In this document: positions 1-8,389 of the stretch, piece by piece | Position numbering within the stretch: position 1 is the first letter of the stretch | How the letters are laid out: each line of letters starts with the position of its first letter | NCBI GenBank assembly: GCA_016932385.1 | Contig: JAFGCY010000062.1 | Coordinates: forward strand, 1 to 38,531 | Source of the DNA: a bacterium | GTDB taxonomy: Bacteria; 4484-113; JAFGCY01 | DNA length: 38,531 nucleotides | Reading direction: 5' to 3' | Position numbers and translations under genes: made by a program | The notes under the pieces: generated by a model | What the model saw: only the letters and a program-made list of their open reading frames with translations | What the model was told of the DNA's origin: nothing | The model's database searches: none

Positions 1-1236
1 GTCGCTTAAGTACCAGATCAGGCCGGTGGTGCGCTCGTAGTGCACGCCCGGCTCTTCGTTGTATTCCACCGTCGCCGTCAGCTGGATTGCGTCGAAGCTG
101 AAGTCTTCGGCATTGCCCTCGATCTCGTCGTCCTCGTTGATCGACCAGATATCGTCGACCGCCCATTCGCTGATCAAGATGATGTAGTTGCCCTCGCCGT
201 CGGTCGGCAGGCCGGCCGGCACGGTGATGCCGTGGATCGCGCCGATCGTGTTGTCCGGATTCTCGGGCTGCAACAGGATGCCGACGTCGCTGACCCACTC
301 GCCCAAAGTGCCGCTACTGTCATAGGGCTGGACCCAGAAGCGCCGGTCGACATCGATGGCCGTCAGGCCGGTCCAGGTCCATTCCAGCGCGCCGTCCGTG
401 GTGGTCGGCGTCGTGGGGAACATCGTGGTGCGGTCGACACGTGTATATTCGGTCAGATTGGCGGTGTCCGGGCCGGTCAGAATCGCATAGCCTGCCAGCA
501 CAGCACCCAGGTTCTGGGCGATCGGTGTAATGTCGTTGACCGTAATCAATCCGTCGCGGTTGTAGTCCGCATCGCAGGCCTTGCTGCCGGCGATGAAGGT
601 CTGACCCGGGGCTTCGTTGAACTGCTGGCCGATCTGCGTAATGTCGGATACCGCGACAAGCCCGTCGTTGGAGCCGTCGGCCGCGTGGCGCTCGGCCCAC
701 CTTAGCGACGGGATGTTGTCTTCATCCAGCGATCCGGAGATCTCCCCTTCCAGGATGTGATTGTAGGGGCCGCCGGGAGCCGCACTGGCCCGGCGCACCA
801 CTTCGGCGGCGCCGTCCGCGAAGTCGAGCCGCATCAGGTCGAGAGAACCATTCAAGCCCGGCTTTTCGTCGAAGTTGGTGATCAGCCAGCCGAACTCGAC
901 CACGCCCAGCTCGGGCCGGTCCACGCAGATCGACAGGTGGTCGTCGGCGAGGTCCGCCGGCGTGCTGCCGACGAAATGCTCGCTGGCCGTATCATACTCG
1001 ACCCGGCCGAAGAGCACCTTGGCCGCGGCCAGCTCGGTGGCGGAAACCAGGTAGCCGCCATCCTGCTCGGCCAGCGTCAGCACCGCGTTGTCGGCGATGC
1101 TGGGCGCGCTGTCGTACTGCGCCGTCAGCCGCGGGCTGTCCAGTTCGTTGTCGTCGTTCATCGTGTTGCCGCACGCGCTGAGCACGCAGGCTAAGGCCGC
1201 CAGTAGCAGCGTCGTTATTGCCAAGTTTCTTAGCAT
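1..1236 (-). CDS. Dockerin-containing secreted lipoprotein (3' end cut by window edge)
   Basis: Reading from the ATG at 1236 gives 412 codons with no stop before the window edge, so the C-terminus is missing. The N-terminus MLRNLAITTLLLAALA leads to a lipobox LSAC with Cys22, indicating export and lipid anchoring. Around residues 182-206 and 220-243 are two Ca-binding dockerin-type repeats (GSNDGLVAVSDITQIGQQ and YNRDGLITVNDITPIAQN), with the Asp/Asn spacing of type I dockerins. The rest is Asp- and Thr-rich and not recognised. Dockerins normally bind cohesins, but no cohesin or scaffoldin is visible here, so the repeats may only act as a Ca-stabilised fold. A weak AGGTG lies 6 bases before the ATG. 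A poor -35/-10 pair (TTGCCA near 1315, AT-rich 1282-1293) may be its promoter. The gene follows kdtA on the same strand after about 100 bases. Confidence 0.75.
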   Translation of the reverse strand, partial: MLRNLAITTLLLAALACVLSACGNTMNDDNELDSPRLTAQYDSAPSIADNAVLTLAEQDGGYLVSATELAAAKVLFGRVEYDTASEHFVGSTPADLADDHLSICVDRPELGVVEFGWLITNFDEKPGLNGSLDLMRLDFADGAAEVVRRASAAPGGPYNHILEGEISGSLDEDNIPSLRWAERHAADGSNDGLVAVSDITQIGQQFNEAPGQTFIAGSKACDADYNRDGLITVNDITPIAQNLGAVLAGYAILTGPDTANLTEYTRVDRTTMFPTTPTTTDGALEWTWTGLTAIDVDRRFWVQPYDSSGTLGEWVSDVGILLQPENPDNTIGAIHGITVPAGLPTDGEGNYIILISEWAVDDIWSINEDDEIEGNAEDFSFDAIQLTATVEYNEEPGVHYERTTGLIWYLSD

Positions 1237-1335
1237 TGGTGCACCTGATCCCTGGGTTTGTGATTCAAGCTTGTTTTAGGTCACATATAAATATACCCGA
1301 TGGTCTGACTGGCAAGTTGGTTTTTAAGTTCCCGG

Positions 1336-2640
1336 TCAGTCCGCCGGTTTTTTAGCGGCCAGCGCCAGCACTTCCGTAGCGGACTTGGCGGCGGCACCGC
1401 GGTTGGCCAGCGTAAGCTGTTGGGCCAACCGGCCGATCTCCACCAGCCGGACCGGATGCGACAGATCAAAGGCCAGCAATTGTGCGGTCTGTGCGCCCAG
1501 ATCGTCGAAATCAGCCATACACGATACGGCCTGCTCAGCTTTCAGCATCCGCACCTGGGCCGTGATCGAGAAAGTGTAGGGTCCGATGAACACGGGCTTG
1601 CCCAGCGCCGTGGCCTCGAGCAGGTTGTGCCCGCCGACCTTCTGGTTGAACGTACCGCCCATGATCACCAGGTCGGCCAGCCGGTACATGTCGACCAGCA
1701 CCCCGTAGCGGTCGACGATCAGCACCTGCCAGTCGCCGTCGCCGGCCTCCACTTCGGCCATCGTCATGGCGGCATAGCCCAGCCCGGCGGCGATGCGGCG
1801 CACCTCCTCGACGCGCTCGACATGGCGCGGCGCGAGGATGATCCGGCGGCGGCGCGGCTCGCCCTCCCACTTAGGATGCTCATCCAGATGGCTGAGTGCC
1901 TTGAGCAGCAGCTGCTCCTCGCCCTCGTGCGTGCTGCCGATCACCACCACCTGCTCGTCATCCAGGCCCCACTTCGCGCGCCAGTCCGCCAGGTGTGCCG
2001 CGTCCCAGTCCGGCAACGCAAAGTCGAACTTGATATTGCCGGTGGTGGCAAGCTTGGCCGGGTCGATGCCGAACTTCACGAAATTGGCGTGCTGCTCCTC
2101 GCTCTGGCAGAGGAGGCGGTCGACCAGCGCCAGCAGGCGGTGATGCAGCCGGCCGCGCCAGCCCTGCTTGTTGTGCAGGTAGATCCGCGCATTGGCCAGC
2201 ACGACCGGGATGCCGCGCCGGTTGCACTCCGCCATGATGTTGGGCCAGAGTTCGGACTCCGTGCTGATGTAGACGTCGGGCAGGAGCCGGTCCAGGTAAC
2301 GGCGCACGACGAAGGGCAGGTCGATCAGCGGGAAGTAGGCCAGCAGGTCGACGGCGGAGCCGAGTTTCTCCCGGGCCATCGTCTGGCCGCTGGCCGTGGT
2401 GGTCAGCATCACGATCTGCACCGCCGGGCAGCGCGCGCGCAATTCGTGGACCAGTGGGGTGATTGCCACCACCTCGCCGGCGCTGACCGCGTTGATCAGC
2501 ACCTTCAACCCGGCCGCCGCGGGATCGTAGGCGCCCAGCTCAAAGCCGCCCAGGCGCTTACCGATCGTTCCGCGAAACGGCGGATACAGGTACAACAGCG
2601 GCCAGCACAGCGTAATGATGATGTTCCAGAGCGCGTGCAC
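1336..2640 (-). CDS. kdtA: 3-deoxy-D-manno-octulosonic acid (Kdo) transferase
   Basis: The product transfers Kdo from CMP-Kdo to lipid A precursor at the inner face of the cytoplasmic membrane, so it implies a lipopolysaccharide outer membrane. From the GTG at 2640 it is 434 aa, normal for WaaA/KdtA. Residues 3-20 (ALWNIIITLCWPLLYLY) form the usual N-terminal membrane anchor. SAGEVVAITPLV carries the catalytic Glu of the family. GT-B motifs follow: TTTASGQTMA, TGNIKFDFALP, GSTHEGEEQLLL and the C-terminal VGGHNLLEATALGKPVFIGP. The open frame extends upstream to 2946, but that part runs through the divergent promoter region and has no family similarity, so GTG 2640 is chosen. There is no ribosome binding site; a TATAAT sits 7 bases upstream, which suggests a leaderless mRNA. 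Confidence 0.92.
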   Translation of the reverse strand: MHALWNIIITLCWPLLYLYPPFRGTIGKRLGGFELGAYDPAAAGLKVLINAVSAGEVVAITPLVHELRARCPAVQIVMLTTTASGQTMAREKLGSAVDLLAYFPLIDLPFVVRRYLDRLLPDVYISTESELWPNIMAECNRRGIPVVLANARIYLHNKQGWRGRLHHRLLALVDRLLCQSEEQHANFVKFGIDPAKLATTGNIKFDFALPDWDAAHLADWRAKWGLDDEQVVVIGSTHEGEEQLLLKALSHLDEHPKWEGEPRRRRIILAPRHVERVEEVRRIAAGLGYAAMTMAEVEAGDGDWQVLIVDRYGVLVDMYRLADLVIMGGTFNQKVGGHNLLEATALGKPVFIGPYTFSITAQVRMLKAEQAVSCMADFDDLGAQTAQLLAFDLSHPVRLVEIGRLAQQLTLANRGAAAKSATEVLALAAKKPAD

Positions 2641-2647
2641 CGCGGCG

Positions 2648-2653
2648 ATTATA
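2648..2653 (-). promoter_or_regulatory. -10 box for kdtA, probably leaderless
   Basis: A perfect TATAAT on the minus strand ends 7 bases before the GTG of kdtA. Transcription would start at or next to the start codon, leaving no room for a ribosome binding site. No good -35 element is seen 16-18 bases further upstream. The same arrangement recurs before two other genes of this window. Confidence 0.45.
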
Positions 2654-2806
2654 CAGCGCCTTTCCAGCCGCCGCGGCCGAATTGCGGGTTTTTTGGCGAT
2701 CGGCGGTTTAGAACCGCGGCGGGGCGGGTAAACTCCACGGTTGCCACCAACGGCCCGAGGAATGATCAGCCGGCGGTAACCCCAAACAACCACCAGGAGG
2801 TGCGTA

Positions 2807-2971
2807 ATGTTCGGGAATAACAACAAAACCGGATTGGCGATACTGACTCTGTTTACCGCCCTGGCGATCACCATCACCAGTTGTGGTGGCACGATGAATA
2901 CAGTGGCCGAGCCCGGGGACGTCGACGAATTGATCCCTCCGTACACCTACGACCCCGGCCAGGCCGAATAA
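2807..2971 (+). CDS. 54-aa lipoprotein of unknown function
   Basis: ATG at 2807 is preceded at 7 bases by a perfect AGGAGG (2795-2800) and runs to TAA at 2969-2971. The peptide starts MFGNNNKTGLAILTLFTALA and reaches a lipobox ITSC with Cys26, followed by GGTMNTVAEPGDVDELIPPY and a short acidic tail. After signal peptidase II only about 29 residues would remain, anchored in a membrane. The mature part GGTMNTV resembles the start of the dockerin lipoprotein at 1-1236 (GNTMNDD), so this may be a member of a lineage-specific family of tiny lipoproteins. It is transcribed divergently from kdtA. No function is assigned. Confidence 0.65.
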   Translation: MFGNNNKTGLAILTLFTALAITITSCGGTMNTVAEPGDVDELIPPYTYDPGQAE

Positions 2972-3042
2972 ACCCAACCTGGCGGCGCCTGTCCCGCCGC
3001 CGGACCGCCCGAACCGCCGAAAATACGGCGAACTACTCCTGA

Positions 3043-3074
3043 GCGGCTGCCGTAATGCAACCTACGGCAGCCGC
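3043..3074. terminator. Strong hairpin after the 54-aa lipoprotein gene
   Basis: GCGGCTGCCGTA (3043-3054) is perfectly repeated in inverse at 3063-3074 around an 8-base loop. The stem is 12 bp. Neither side has a real T-run, so it is either a weak intrinsic terminator or an RNA-stabilising structure. It lies 72 bases after the lipoprotein stop codon and before the rnf promoter. Confidence 0.45.
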
Positions 3075-3162
3075 ATTGCTATAATCTTTGCGGGAAATCG
3101 CGCTTATTGATTACGCTGGTGCCTGTGACGGAGTCATTGCAATATTCGCTTATGTGAATACC

Positions 3163-3191
3163 TTGATTATTGGGCTGGGTTTTGGTACTCT
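3163..3191 (+). promoter_or_regulatory. Sigma-70-like promoter of the rseC-rnf operon
   Basis: TTGATT at 3163-3168 and TACTCT at 3186-3191 are separated by exactly 17 bases, 95 bases ahead of rseC. This is the best-matching pair in the gap 3075-3285, which holds no gene. Confidence 0.45.
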
Positions 3192-3285
3192 TTGGGAGCC
3201 AAAACTCCGCCTGGACGACTAGCTCCGCCAAGCCACTTTTTGCGATGACTGTGCGCGGTTTGTCCAGCGGACCAAGGTTAACGGC

Positions 3286-3768
3286 ATGAAACCAAACGAC
3301 CACAACGAACCGCGCGCCGAGTCGGCTCAGCCGCAGGCGGCGCAGTCCACCTGCGAGGGACGCGTCGTCGCCGTGGCGGGCGACGTGGTGACGGTCAAGG
3401 TCAGCTCACCGGCGGAGTGCGAGAGTTGCCACAGCAAGGAAGCCTGCCATCTGGCCGCGCTGGGCGGCCGGCAGGTCGAGGTGAACGGCAGCGGGTACAA
3501 AGTCGGCGACCGCGTGCTGGTGATCGCCAATTCGCCAGCGGTCGTGCGCGCTTCGATTGTGCTGTACCTGATTCCGGCCCTGCTGGTGCTGGTCGGGTCG
3601 TTCGCCGGATTTTTCACGGCGGTGGCGTTCTTCCAGGCCGACGGCAACATCGGCAGCGTGGTCGGCGTCGCCGTGGGCATCATGATCAGCATCGTGTTCG
3701 TACATACATATAAAGTAGCCACGCACGGCGGTGGCTTTGATTTACGCCTGGAGAAGCTTGAGGATTAG
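3286..3768 (+). CDS. rseC: RseC/MucC-family membrane protein, first gene of the rnf operon
   Basis: A 160-aa protein with the RseC layout. A cytoplasmic N-terminal domain carries the Cys motif CESCHSKEAC (Cys45, 48, 54), followed by two membrane helices at about 91-113 and 122-141 and a short charged tail. RseC domains are linked to SoxR-reducing/Rnf systems and to sigma-E control in proteobacteria, and very often head rnf operons, as here. The role is probably assembly or redox tuning of Rnf, perhaps through the Cys motif. This is inference, since the biochemical function of the family is not settled. Only a weak AAGG precedes the ATG. The next gene, rnfB, begins 10 bases after the stop. Confidence 0.85.
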   Translation: MKPNDHNEPRAESAQPQAAQSTCEGRVVAVAGDVVTVKVSSPAECESCHSKEACHLAALGGRQVEVNGSGYKVGDRVLVIANSPAVVRASIVLYLIPALLVLVGSFAGFFTAVAFFQADGNIGSVVGVAVGIMISIVFVHTYKVATHGGGFDLRLEKLED

Positions 3769-3778
3769 CGAGTAGCCT

Positions 3779-5044
3779 ATGATCGACATACTGATACCTG
3801 CTGGCGTAATGGGCGGACTGGGACTGGTGCTGGCCGCGGCGCTATTGGCCGCCGCCAAGAAGTTCTACGTCTTCGAGGACCCGCGGATCGGCCAGGTGGA
3901 GGAATTGCTGCCGGGCGCCAACTGCGGCGGCTGCGGCAAGGCGGGCTGCAAGGCCTTCGCCGAAAGCCTAGTGGCCGGCGAGGACGGCAGCTGCCCGGTG
4001 GCCAGCGCCGAATCGATGGCGGCGATTGCCCAGGTGCTGGGCAAGGAGCTCGCCGGCGCCGGACCGGTGGTGGCCCACGTGATGTGCGAGGGGCTGAAGT
4101 CCTCCGCCACGTTCAACGGCCTGTACCACGGCATCCACGATTGCCGCGCCGCGCACCTGATCGGCCAGGTGGACCGCGTCTGCAGCTACGGCTGCATCGG
4201 CCTGGGCACCTGCGTCGAGGCCTGCGCCTTCGACGCGATGGAGATCTACAACGGCGTCTGCCGCGTGATCCCCGAGAACTGCGTGGCCTGCGGCAAGTGC
4301 GTGGAAGCCTGCCCGCGCGACCTGATCGTGCTGCTGCCCAAGGGGCGCCAGGTGTTCGTGCCCTGCAAGAGCCTCGACGTGGGCAAGGTGACGACGCGCG
4401 CCTGCGAGATCGGCTGCATCGGCTGCAAGAAATGCGTCAAGGCCTGCCCCAGCGAGGCGATCGAGTTTGCGAACAACCTGGCGCGGATCATTCCCGAGAA
4501 ATGCACGCAGTGCTTCGAGTGCATCGAGGCCTGCCCGCGCGACCTGATCAAGGTCCGCGACCTGGAGGAGTTCTTTATCACGGAAGACGATCTCAAGGCC
4601 GGTTTGGACTCGATCGCCAAAGCAACCTGGCAGGCCCGGGCGGCCGAGAAGGCCAAGGAAGCGGCGGCGGCCAAGGCGGCCAGTGGCGAGGATCCGGAGA
4701 CCGCCGCCAAGCGCGCCAAGTTCGAGCAGGCGCTGGCCGATGCCCGCGCCAAGGCGGCGGCCGATCCCGAATACGCCCTGAAGCTGCCCAAAATCGAGGA
4801 AGGCTTCCTGAAGAAGCTGGCGGAGCTGGGACCGGCGCCGGACGCCGAACCGACCGATCCGGAGCTGGCGGCGCGCCGCGCCAAGATCGAGCAGGCGCTG
4901 GCCGAGGCTCGCGCCAAGGCGAAGACCGATCCGGAGTACGCTGAAAAGCTCCCGAAGATCGAGCAGGGGTTCTTGAACAAGCTGGCCGCGCTGGACCCGT
5001 CGTCCAAGGCGGCCGAGCATCAATACGAGGAGGAGCAGTCATGA
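3779..5044 (+). CDS. rnfB: Rnf complex subunit B (polyferredoxin) with repeated C-terminal extension
   Basis: RnfB is the electron-entry subunit of the ion-pumping ferredoxin:NAD+ oxidoreductase. A membrane helix (about residues 5-27) is followed by the [4Fe-4S] domain with NCGGCGKAGC (Cys49, 52, 57) and Cys72. Then come ferredoxin motifs at about 135-149 (CSYGCIGLGTCVEAC), 168-178 (CVACGKCVEAC), 213-223 (CIGCKKCVKAC) and 242-252 (CTQCFECIEAC). The family core ends near residue 275. Residues 285-421 are an Ala/Lys/Glu-rich, probably helical extension containing two 42-residue repeats (309-350 and 364-405). Long clostridial and Bacteroides RnfB proteins have the extra ferredoxins, but this repeat tail is not a part I know. 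The stop overlaps the rnfC start by four bases. Confidence 0.93.
   Translation: MIDILIPAGVMGGLGLVLAAALLAAAKKFYVFEDPRIGQVEELLPGANCGGCGKAGCKAFAESLVAGEDGSCPVASAESMAAIAQVLGKELAGAGPVVAHVMCEGLKSSATFNGLYHGIHDCRAAHLIGQVDRVCSYGCIGLGTCVEACAFDAMEIYNGVCRVIPENCVACGKCVEACPRDLIVLLPKGRQVFVPCKSLDVGKVTTRACEIGCIGCKKCVKACPSEAIEFANNLARIIPEKCTQCFECIEACPRDLIKVRDLEEFFITEDDLKAGLDSIAKATWQARAAEKAKEAAAAKAASGEDPETAAKRAKFEQALADARAKAAADPEYALKLPKIEEGFLKKLAELGPAPDAEPTDPELAARRAKIEQALAEARAKAKTDPEYAEKLPKIEQGFLNKLAALDPSSKAAEHQYEEEQS
4703..4993 (+). repeat. Two in-frame repeats encoding the RnfB tail
   Basis: Codons for residues 309-350 (4703-4828) and 364-405 (4868-4993) of RnfB encode near-identical segments, for example KFEQALADARAK versus KIEQALAEARAK and DPEYALKLPKIE versus DPEYAEKLPKIE. 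The 55-codon period suggests duplication of a unit of about 165 bases. Confidence 0.8.
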
Positions 5045-6414
5045 GCGGACGCGGACTGACCTTCCGGCGCGGCGGTACGCACCCGCCGGAGAACAAGGAA
5101 CTGTGCGACGCCGCCAGCTACACCGTCCTGCCCACGCCGGCGGAACTGGTGGTGGCGATGAGCCAGCACCTCGGCGCGCCGGCCAAAACGATTGTCCACA
5201 ATCGCGACGAAGTCGAGGCCGGCCAGCTGATCGGCGAGGCCAGCGCTTTCATCTCGGCGAACATCCACGCGCCGGCCAAAGGCACCGTCAAGGGCCTGGA
5301 CATCGTGCACATCGGCCCGGTCAACAGCCCGGCCGTGACGATCAAGACCGACCCGGCGGTTCCGCCGGTGCCGGAGTACGATCGCGAAGCCCAGCCGCTG
5401 GACCTGTCGGGCTGGACGAAGGATGAGATCCTGGCGCGGATCAAGGAGACCGGCATCGTCGGCATGGGCGGCGCGACGTTCCCGACGCATGTCAAGCTCA
5501 GCCCGCCGCCGGGTGCCGAGCTGGACGTGCTGGTGATCAACGGCGCGGAATGCGAGCCCTACCTGACCGCCGACGACTGCCTGATGCGCAACCACCCCGT
5601 GCAGGTCCTGGAAGGCACCCGCGTGATCATGCAGGCCTGCGGTATCGACCGCGCCGTGATCGGCATCGAGGACAACAAGCCCGAGGCGTTCCAGACGCTC
5701 AAGGCGGCGGCGGCGGGCCTGGGCGGTATCGAGATCGTCCGCTGCCGGACGCGTTATCCGCAAGGTGCCGAAAAGCAACTGATCGAGGCGACCGTGGGGC
5801 GCAAGGTGGCGCCGGGCAACCTGCCGTTCACCGTCGGCGTCGTCGTGCAGAACGTCGCCACCACAGCGGCGGTCTACGAAGCGCTGGCGACCGGTCAGCC
5901 GCTGACCCGCCGGCTGATCTCGATCACCGGCCGCGGCGTAGCCCGCCCGCAGAACGTGATGGTGCCGGTCGGCACCAGCGTCGCGGAATTGCTGGAGTAC
6001 TGCGGCGGACCCAAGGACGGCCTGGCCGCCGTCGTGATGGGCGGGCCGATGATGGGCCGCGCCACCAGCGATATCAACGAGCCGACGGCCAAGGGCACCA
6101 GCGGCGTGCTGTTCCTGACCAAGGACGAGTTGATCGTTGCCGAGGAGGATCCCTGCCTGCGCTGCGGCCGTTGCGTCAGCGACTGCCCGATGGGCCTGGT
6201 CCCGACGGAGTTGATGAGCCTGGCGATGCTAGGCCGGTTCGAGGAAGCGACGGACGCGCTCGACTGCGTGGAGTGCGGCACCTGCGCCTTCGTCTGCCCG
6301 AGTAACCGCCGGTTGGTCCAGTGGATCCGCTTGGCCAAGTGGGAGCTGGGCCGGATCCGGCGCCGCGCGCAACTGAAACAGAAGGAAACCGAAGCCAAGG
6401 CGGCTAAGAGTTAG
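5041..6414 (+). CDS. rnfC: Rnf complex subunit C (NADH/FMN-binding)
   Basis: RnfC is the peripheral subunit that exchanges electrons with NAD(H) through FMN and passes them along two [4Fe-4S] clusters. The 457-aa protein shows the barrel-sandwich N-terminus (HAPAKGTVKGL near 77-87), the NAD/FMN motif GIVGMGGATFPTHVK (about 138-152) and NGAECEPYLTAD (167-178). Ferredoxin motifs are CLRCGRCVSDCP (Cys372, 375, 378, 382) and CVECGTCAFVCP (Cys409, 412, 415, 419). It lacks the long C-terminal extension of some proteobacterial RnfC proteins. The ATG overlaps the rnfB stop (ATGA), implying translational coupling. Confidence 0.95.
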   Translation: MSGRGLTFRRGGTHPPENKELCDAASYTVLPTPAELVVAMSQHLGAPAKTIVHNRDEVEAGQLIGEASAFISANIHAPAKGTVKGLDIVHIGPVNSPAVTIKTDPAVPPVPEYDREAQPLDLSGWTKDEILARIKETGIVGMGGATFPTHVKLSPPPGAELDVLVINGAECEPYLTADDCLMRNHPVQVLEGTRVIMQACGIDRAVIGIEDNKPEAFQTLKAAAAGLGGIEIVRCRTRYPQGAEKQLIEATVGRKVAPGNLPFTVGVVVQNVATTAAVYEALATGQPLTRRLISITGRGVARPQNVMVPVGTSVAELLEYCGGPKDGLAAVVMGGPMMGRATSDINEPTAKGTSGVLFLTKDELIVAEEDPCLRCGRCVSDCPMGLVPTELMSLAMLGRFEEATDALDCVECGTCAFVCPSNRRLVQWIRLAKWELGRIRRRAQLKQKETEAKAAKS

Positions 6415-6420
6415 GGGGTT

Positions 6421-7488
6421 GTGTTGGCTGAACTGAACTTAGAACAACGATTGATCCTGCGTTCCAGCCCGCATGCGCTGAGCAAGGAGCAGGTCCCGCA
6501 CGTGATGTGGACGGTGGTGGCCTCGCTGGCCCCCGCCGCCCTGGCGGCCTGCTGGTTCTTCGGGCTCAGAGCGCTTCTCGTCATCGTCGGCACGACGCTG
6601 GCCTGCGTGGTCTTCGAGTACCTGTTGCTCAGGACGCGCGTGGATGCCCGCAAGGCGATGCTGATCTCGCTGGACGGCAGCGCCGTCGTGACCGGCATCC
6701 TGCTGGCGCTGAACCTGCCGGCCAGTTCACCCTGGTGGATGATCGTGATCGGTGCGGGTATTGCGATGCTGTTGGGCAAGCACCTGTTCGGCGGCCTGGG
6801 CCAGAACATCTTCAACCCGGCGCTGGTGGCCCGCGTGTTCCTGCTGCTGGCGTTCCCGGCCGAGATGACGACGTGGCTCTATCCCAAAAGCGGCGCACAG
6901 TTCGCCCAGCTGCCCAACCTGGCGGCGGAGAACCTCGACGCCGTGACCGGTGCCACGCCGCTGGGCATGATCAAGGCCGACGGCCTGCAGGCCTTCCTGG
7001 ACTGGTGCGCGTCCTCGGGCACGAACCTCTGGTCGATGCTCTGGGGCAACACCGGCGGTAGCCTCGGGGAGACGAGTGCGCTGCTCTTGTTGCTCGGCGC
7101 GGGCCTGCTATTTTGGCGCGGCTACATCAGCTGGCACACGCCGGTGAGTTATATCGCCACCGTGTTCGTGCTGACCGGCATCATGTGGCTGGTCAATCCG
7201 CATTACTACGCCAATCCCGTGCTGCACATTCTCAGCGCCGGCCTGTTCCTCGGCGCGTTCTTCATGGCGACGGATATGGTGACCAGCCCGGTCAGCGCCA
7301 AGGGGATGGTGATTTTCGGGATCGGCTGCGGGGTGATCACGGCGGTGATACGCCTGTTCGGCGCCTTCCCCGAGGGCGTCAGTTTCGCGATCCTGATCAT
7401 GAACGGCCTGACGCCGCTGATCGACCGCTATACCAAGCCGCGCAAGTTCGGCGCGGAGACTCTCAAGCGAGGTGAAGCCAGTGCCTGA
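6421..7488 (+). CDS. rnfD: Rnf complex subunit D (membrane flavoprotein)
   Basis: RnfD is an integral subunit with covalently bound FMN, related to NqrB. The 355-aa protein has many hydrophobic helices and the flavinylation motif DAVTGATPLG, whose second Thr (about Thr179) is the expected FMN-phosphothreonine. GGLGQNIFNPALVARVFLL and the C-terminal ATDMVTSPVSAKG and LIDRYTKPRKFG are family signatures. The start is uncertain: GTG 6421 lies only 2 bases after the AGGGGG at 6413-6418, whereas TTG 6424 has a better spacing of 5. Either start gives almost the same protein. It follows rnfC by 6 bases and overlaps rnfG. Confidence 0.95.
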   Translation: MLAELNLEQRLILRSSPHALSKEQVPHVMWTVVASLAPAALAACWFFGLRALLVIVGTTLACVVFEYLLLRTRVDARKAMLISLDGSAVVTGILLALNLPASSPWWMIVIGAGIAMLLGKHLFGGLGQNIFNPALVARVFLLLAFPAEMTTWLYPKSGAQFAQLPNLAAENLDAVTGATPLGMIKADGLQAFLDWCASSGTNLWSMLWGNTGGSLGETSALLLLLGAGLLFWRGYISWHTPVSYIATVFVLTGIMWLVNPHYYANPVLHILSAGLFLGAFFMATDMVTSPVSAKGMVIFGIGCGVITAVIRLFGAFPEGVSFAILIMNGLTPLIDRYTKPRKFGAETLKRGEASA

Positions 7489-8389
7489 GCAAGAGAAACA
7501 ACAGACGCCAGCGCCGGAGCCGGAATTTGACTTCGACGTGGCCCAGCAGGAAATCGGTGCGGCGCTCGCCGAGGGCGGCGGCGCCCAGGCGATCAGTCCG
7601 ACGATCGTGATCCCGCCGGTGGTGATCGCCGCCGTGATGGGGCTGTTGCTGGCGCTGGTCTACGGCGTCACCAAGGAGCCGATCGCCGAGTCCAAGCGCC
7701 TCGATAAGCAGCAGAAGCTGGCCCAGGTCATGCCGGGTTTTGACAACGACCCGCTGACCACGGAAGTGGAATTGAGCGACACCGTGCTGGGCTATGCCGG
7801 CATGAGCGGCGCGGACCTGAGCGGCATCGGCATGACCAGCAGCGTCAACACCGGCTACTCCGGCTACTTCTCGATCGTCTTCGGCATTACCAAGGACAAC
7901 ACGATCGAACGCGTGCGCATCCTGGAGAGCTTCGAGACGCCGGGCCTGGGTTCCAAGGCCAGCGAGCCGTTCTTCATCGACCAGTTCGAGGGCCGGCCCG
8001 CCGAGCCGAACTTCAAGGTGGCCAAGGACAACGGCGACATCGATGCGATCACCGGCGCGACGATCACCAGCCGCGCCGTCTGCGACGCGCTCAATGCCGG
8101 CCTGGAAGCCTACCAGGCGGCCGGCGGTGCGGCAGCGCTGGCCCCGGCCGCGCCGGAAACGACCGCGGAGGGCAAGCTGGTCAATCCGCTATTGGAAAAG
8201 GAAGCTGAACCAGTGACCGAGGCTGAAACCGCCGCTCCAGCCGGGACGGTGGTCGAAACCACGGATCAGTCCGCCGGCGAGACCGATGCCGAACCGGCGG
8301 ATGTGACTGAAGATACGGAAGAATCCGAAGACACGGCAGAGACCGCGGAACCGGAGCCGCCGGCCGGGGAGGAAACCGATGGCCAGTAG
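7481..8389 (+). CDS. rnfG: Rnf complex subunit G (periplasmic flavoprotein) with acidic tail
   Basis: RnfG carries a second covalent FMN on the outer face of the membrane. After a Pro/Glu-rich N-terminus and one membrane helix (about residues 42-63), the FMN-binding domain ends in DAITGATITSRAV, with Thr194 as the likely attachment site. Residues from about 226 to 302 form a low-complexity tail of Glu, Thr, Ala and Pro (for example DVTEDTEESEDTAETAEPEP), which ordinary RnfG proteins do not have. GTG 7481 is preferred because GAGG at 7469-7472 lies 8 bases upstream; GTG 7472 is in frame but inside that site. The gene overlaps rnfD by 8 and rnfE by 11 bases. Confidence 0.92.
   Translation: MPEQEKQQTPAPEPEFDFDVAQQEIGAALAEGGGAQAISPTIVIPPVVIAAVMGLLLALVYGVTKEPIAESKRLDKQQKLAQVMPGFDNDPLTTEVELSDTVLGYAGMSGADLSGIGMTSSVNTGYSGYFSIVFGITKDNTIERVRILESFETPGLGSKASEPFFIDQFEGRPAEPNFKVAKDNGDIDAITGATITSRAVCDALNAGLEAYQAAGGAAALAPAAPETTAEGKLVNPLLEKEAEPVTEAETAAPAGTVVETTDQSAGETDAEPADVTEDTEESEDTAETAEPEPPAGEETDGQ

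Noticed and set aside
1420..2820. Long plus-strand open frame (466 codons) opposite kdtA
   Set aside because: It mirrors the well-supported kdtA gene; its composition (His/Gln/Arg-rich) is that of an antisense shadow in GC-rich DNA.
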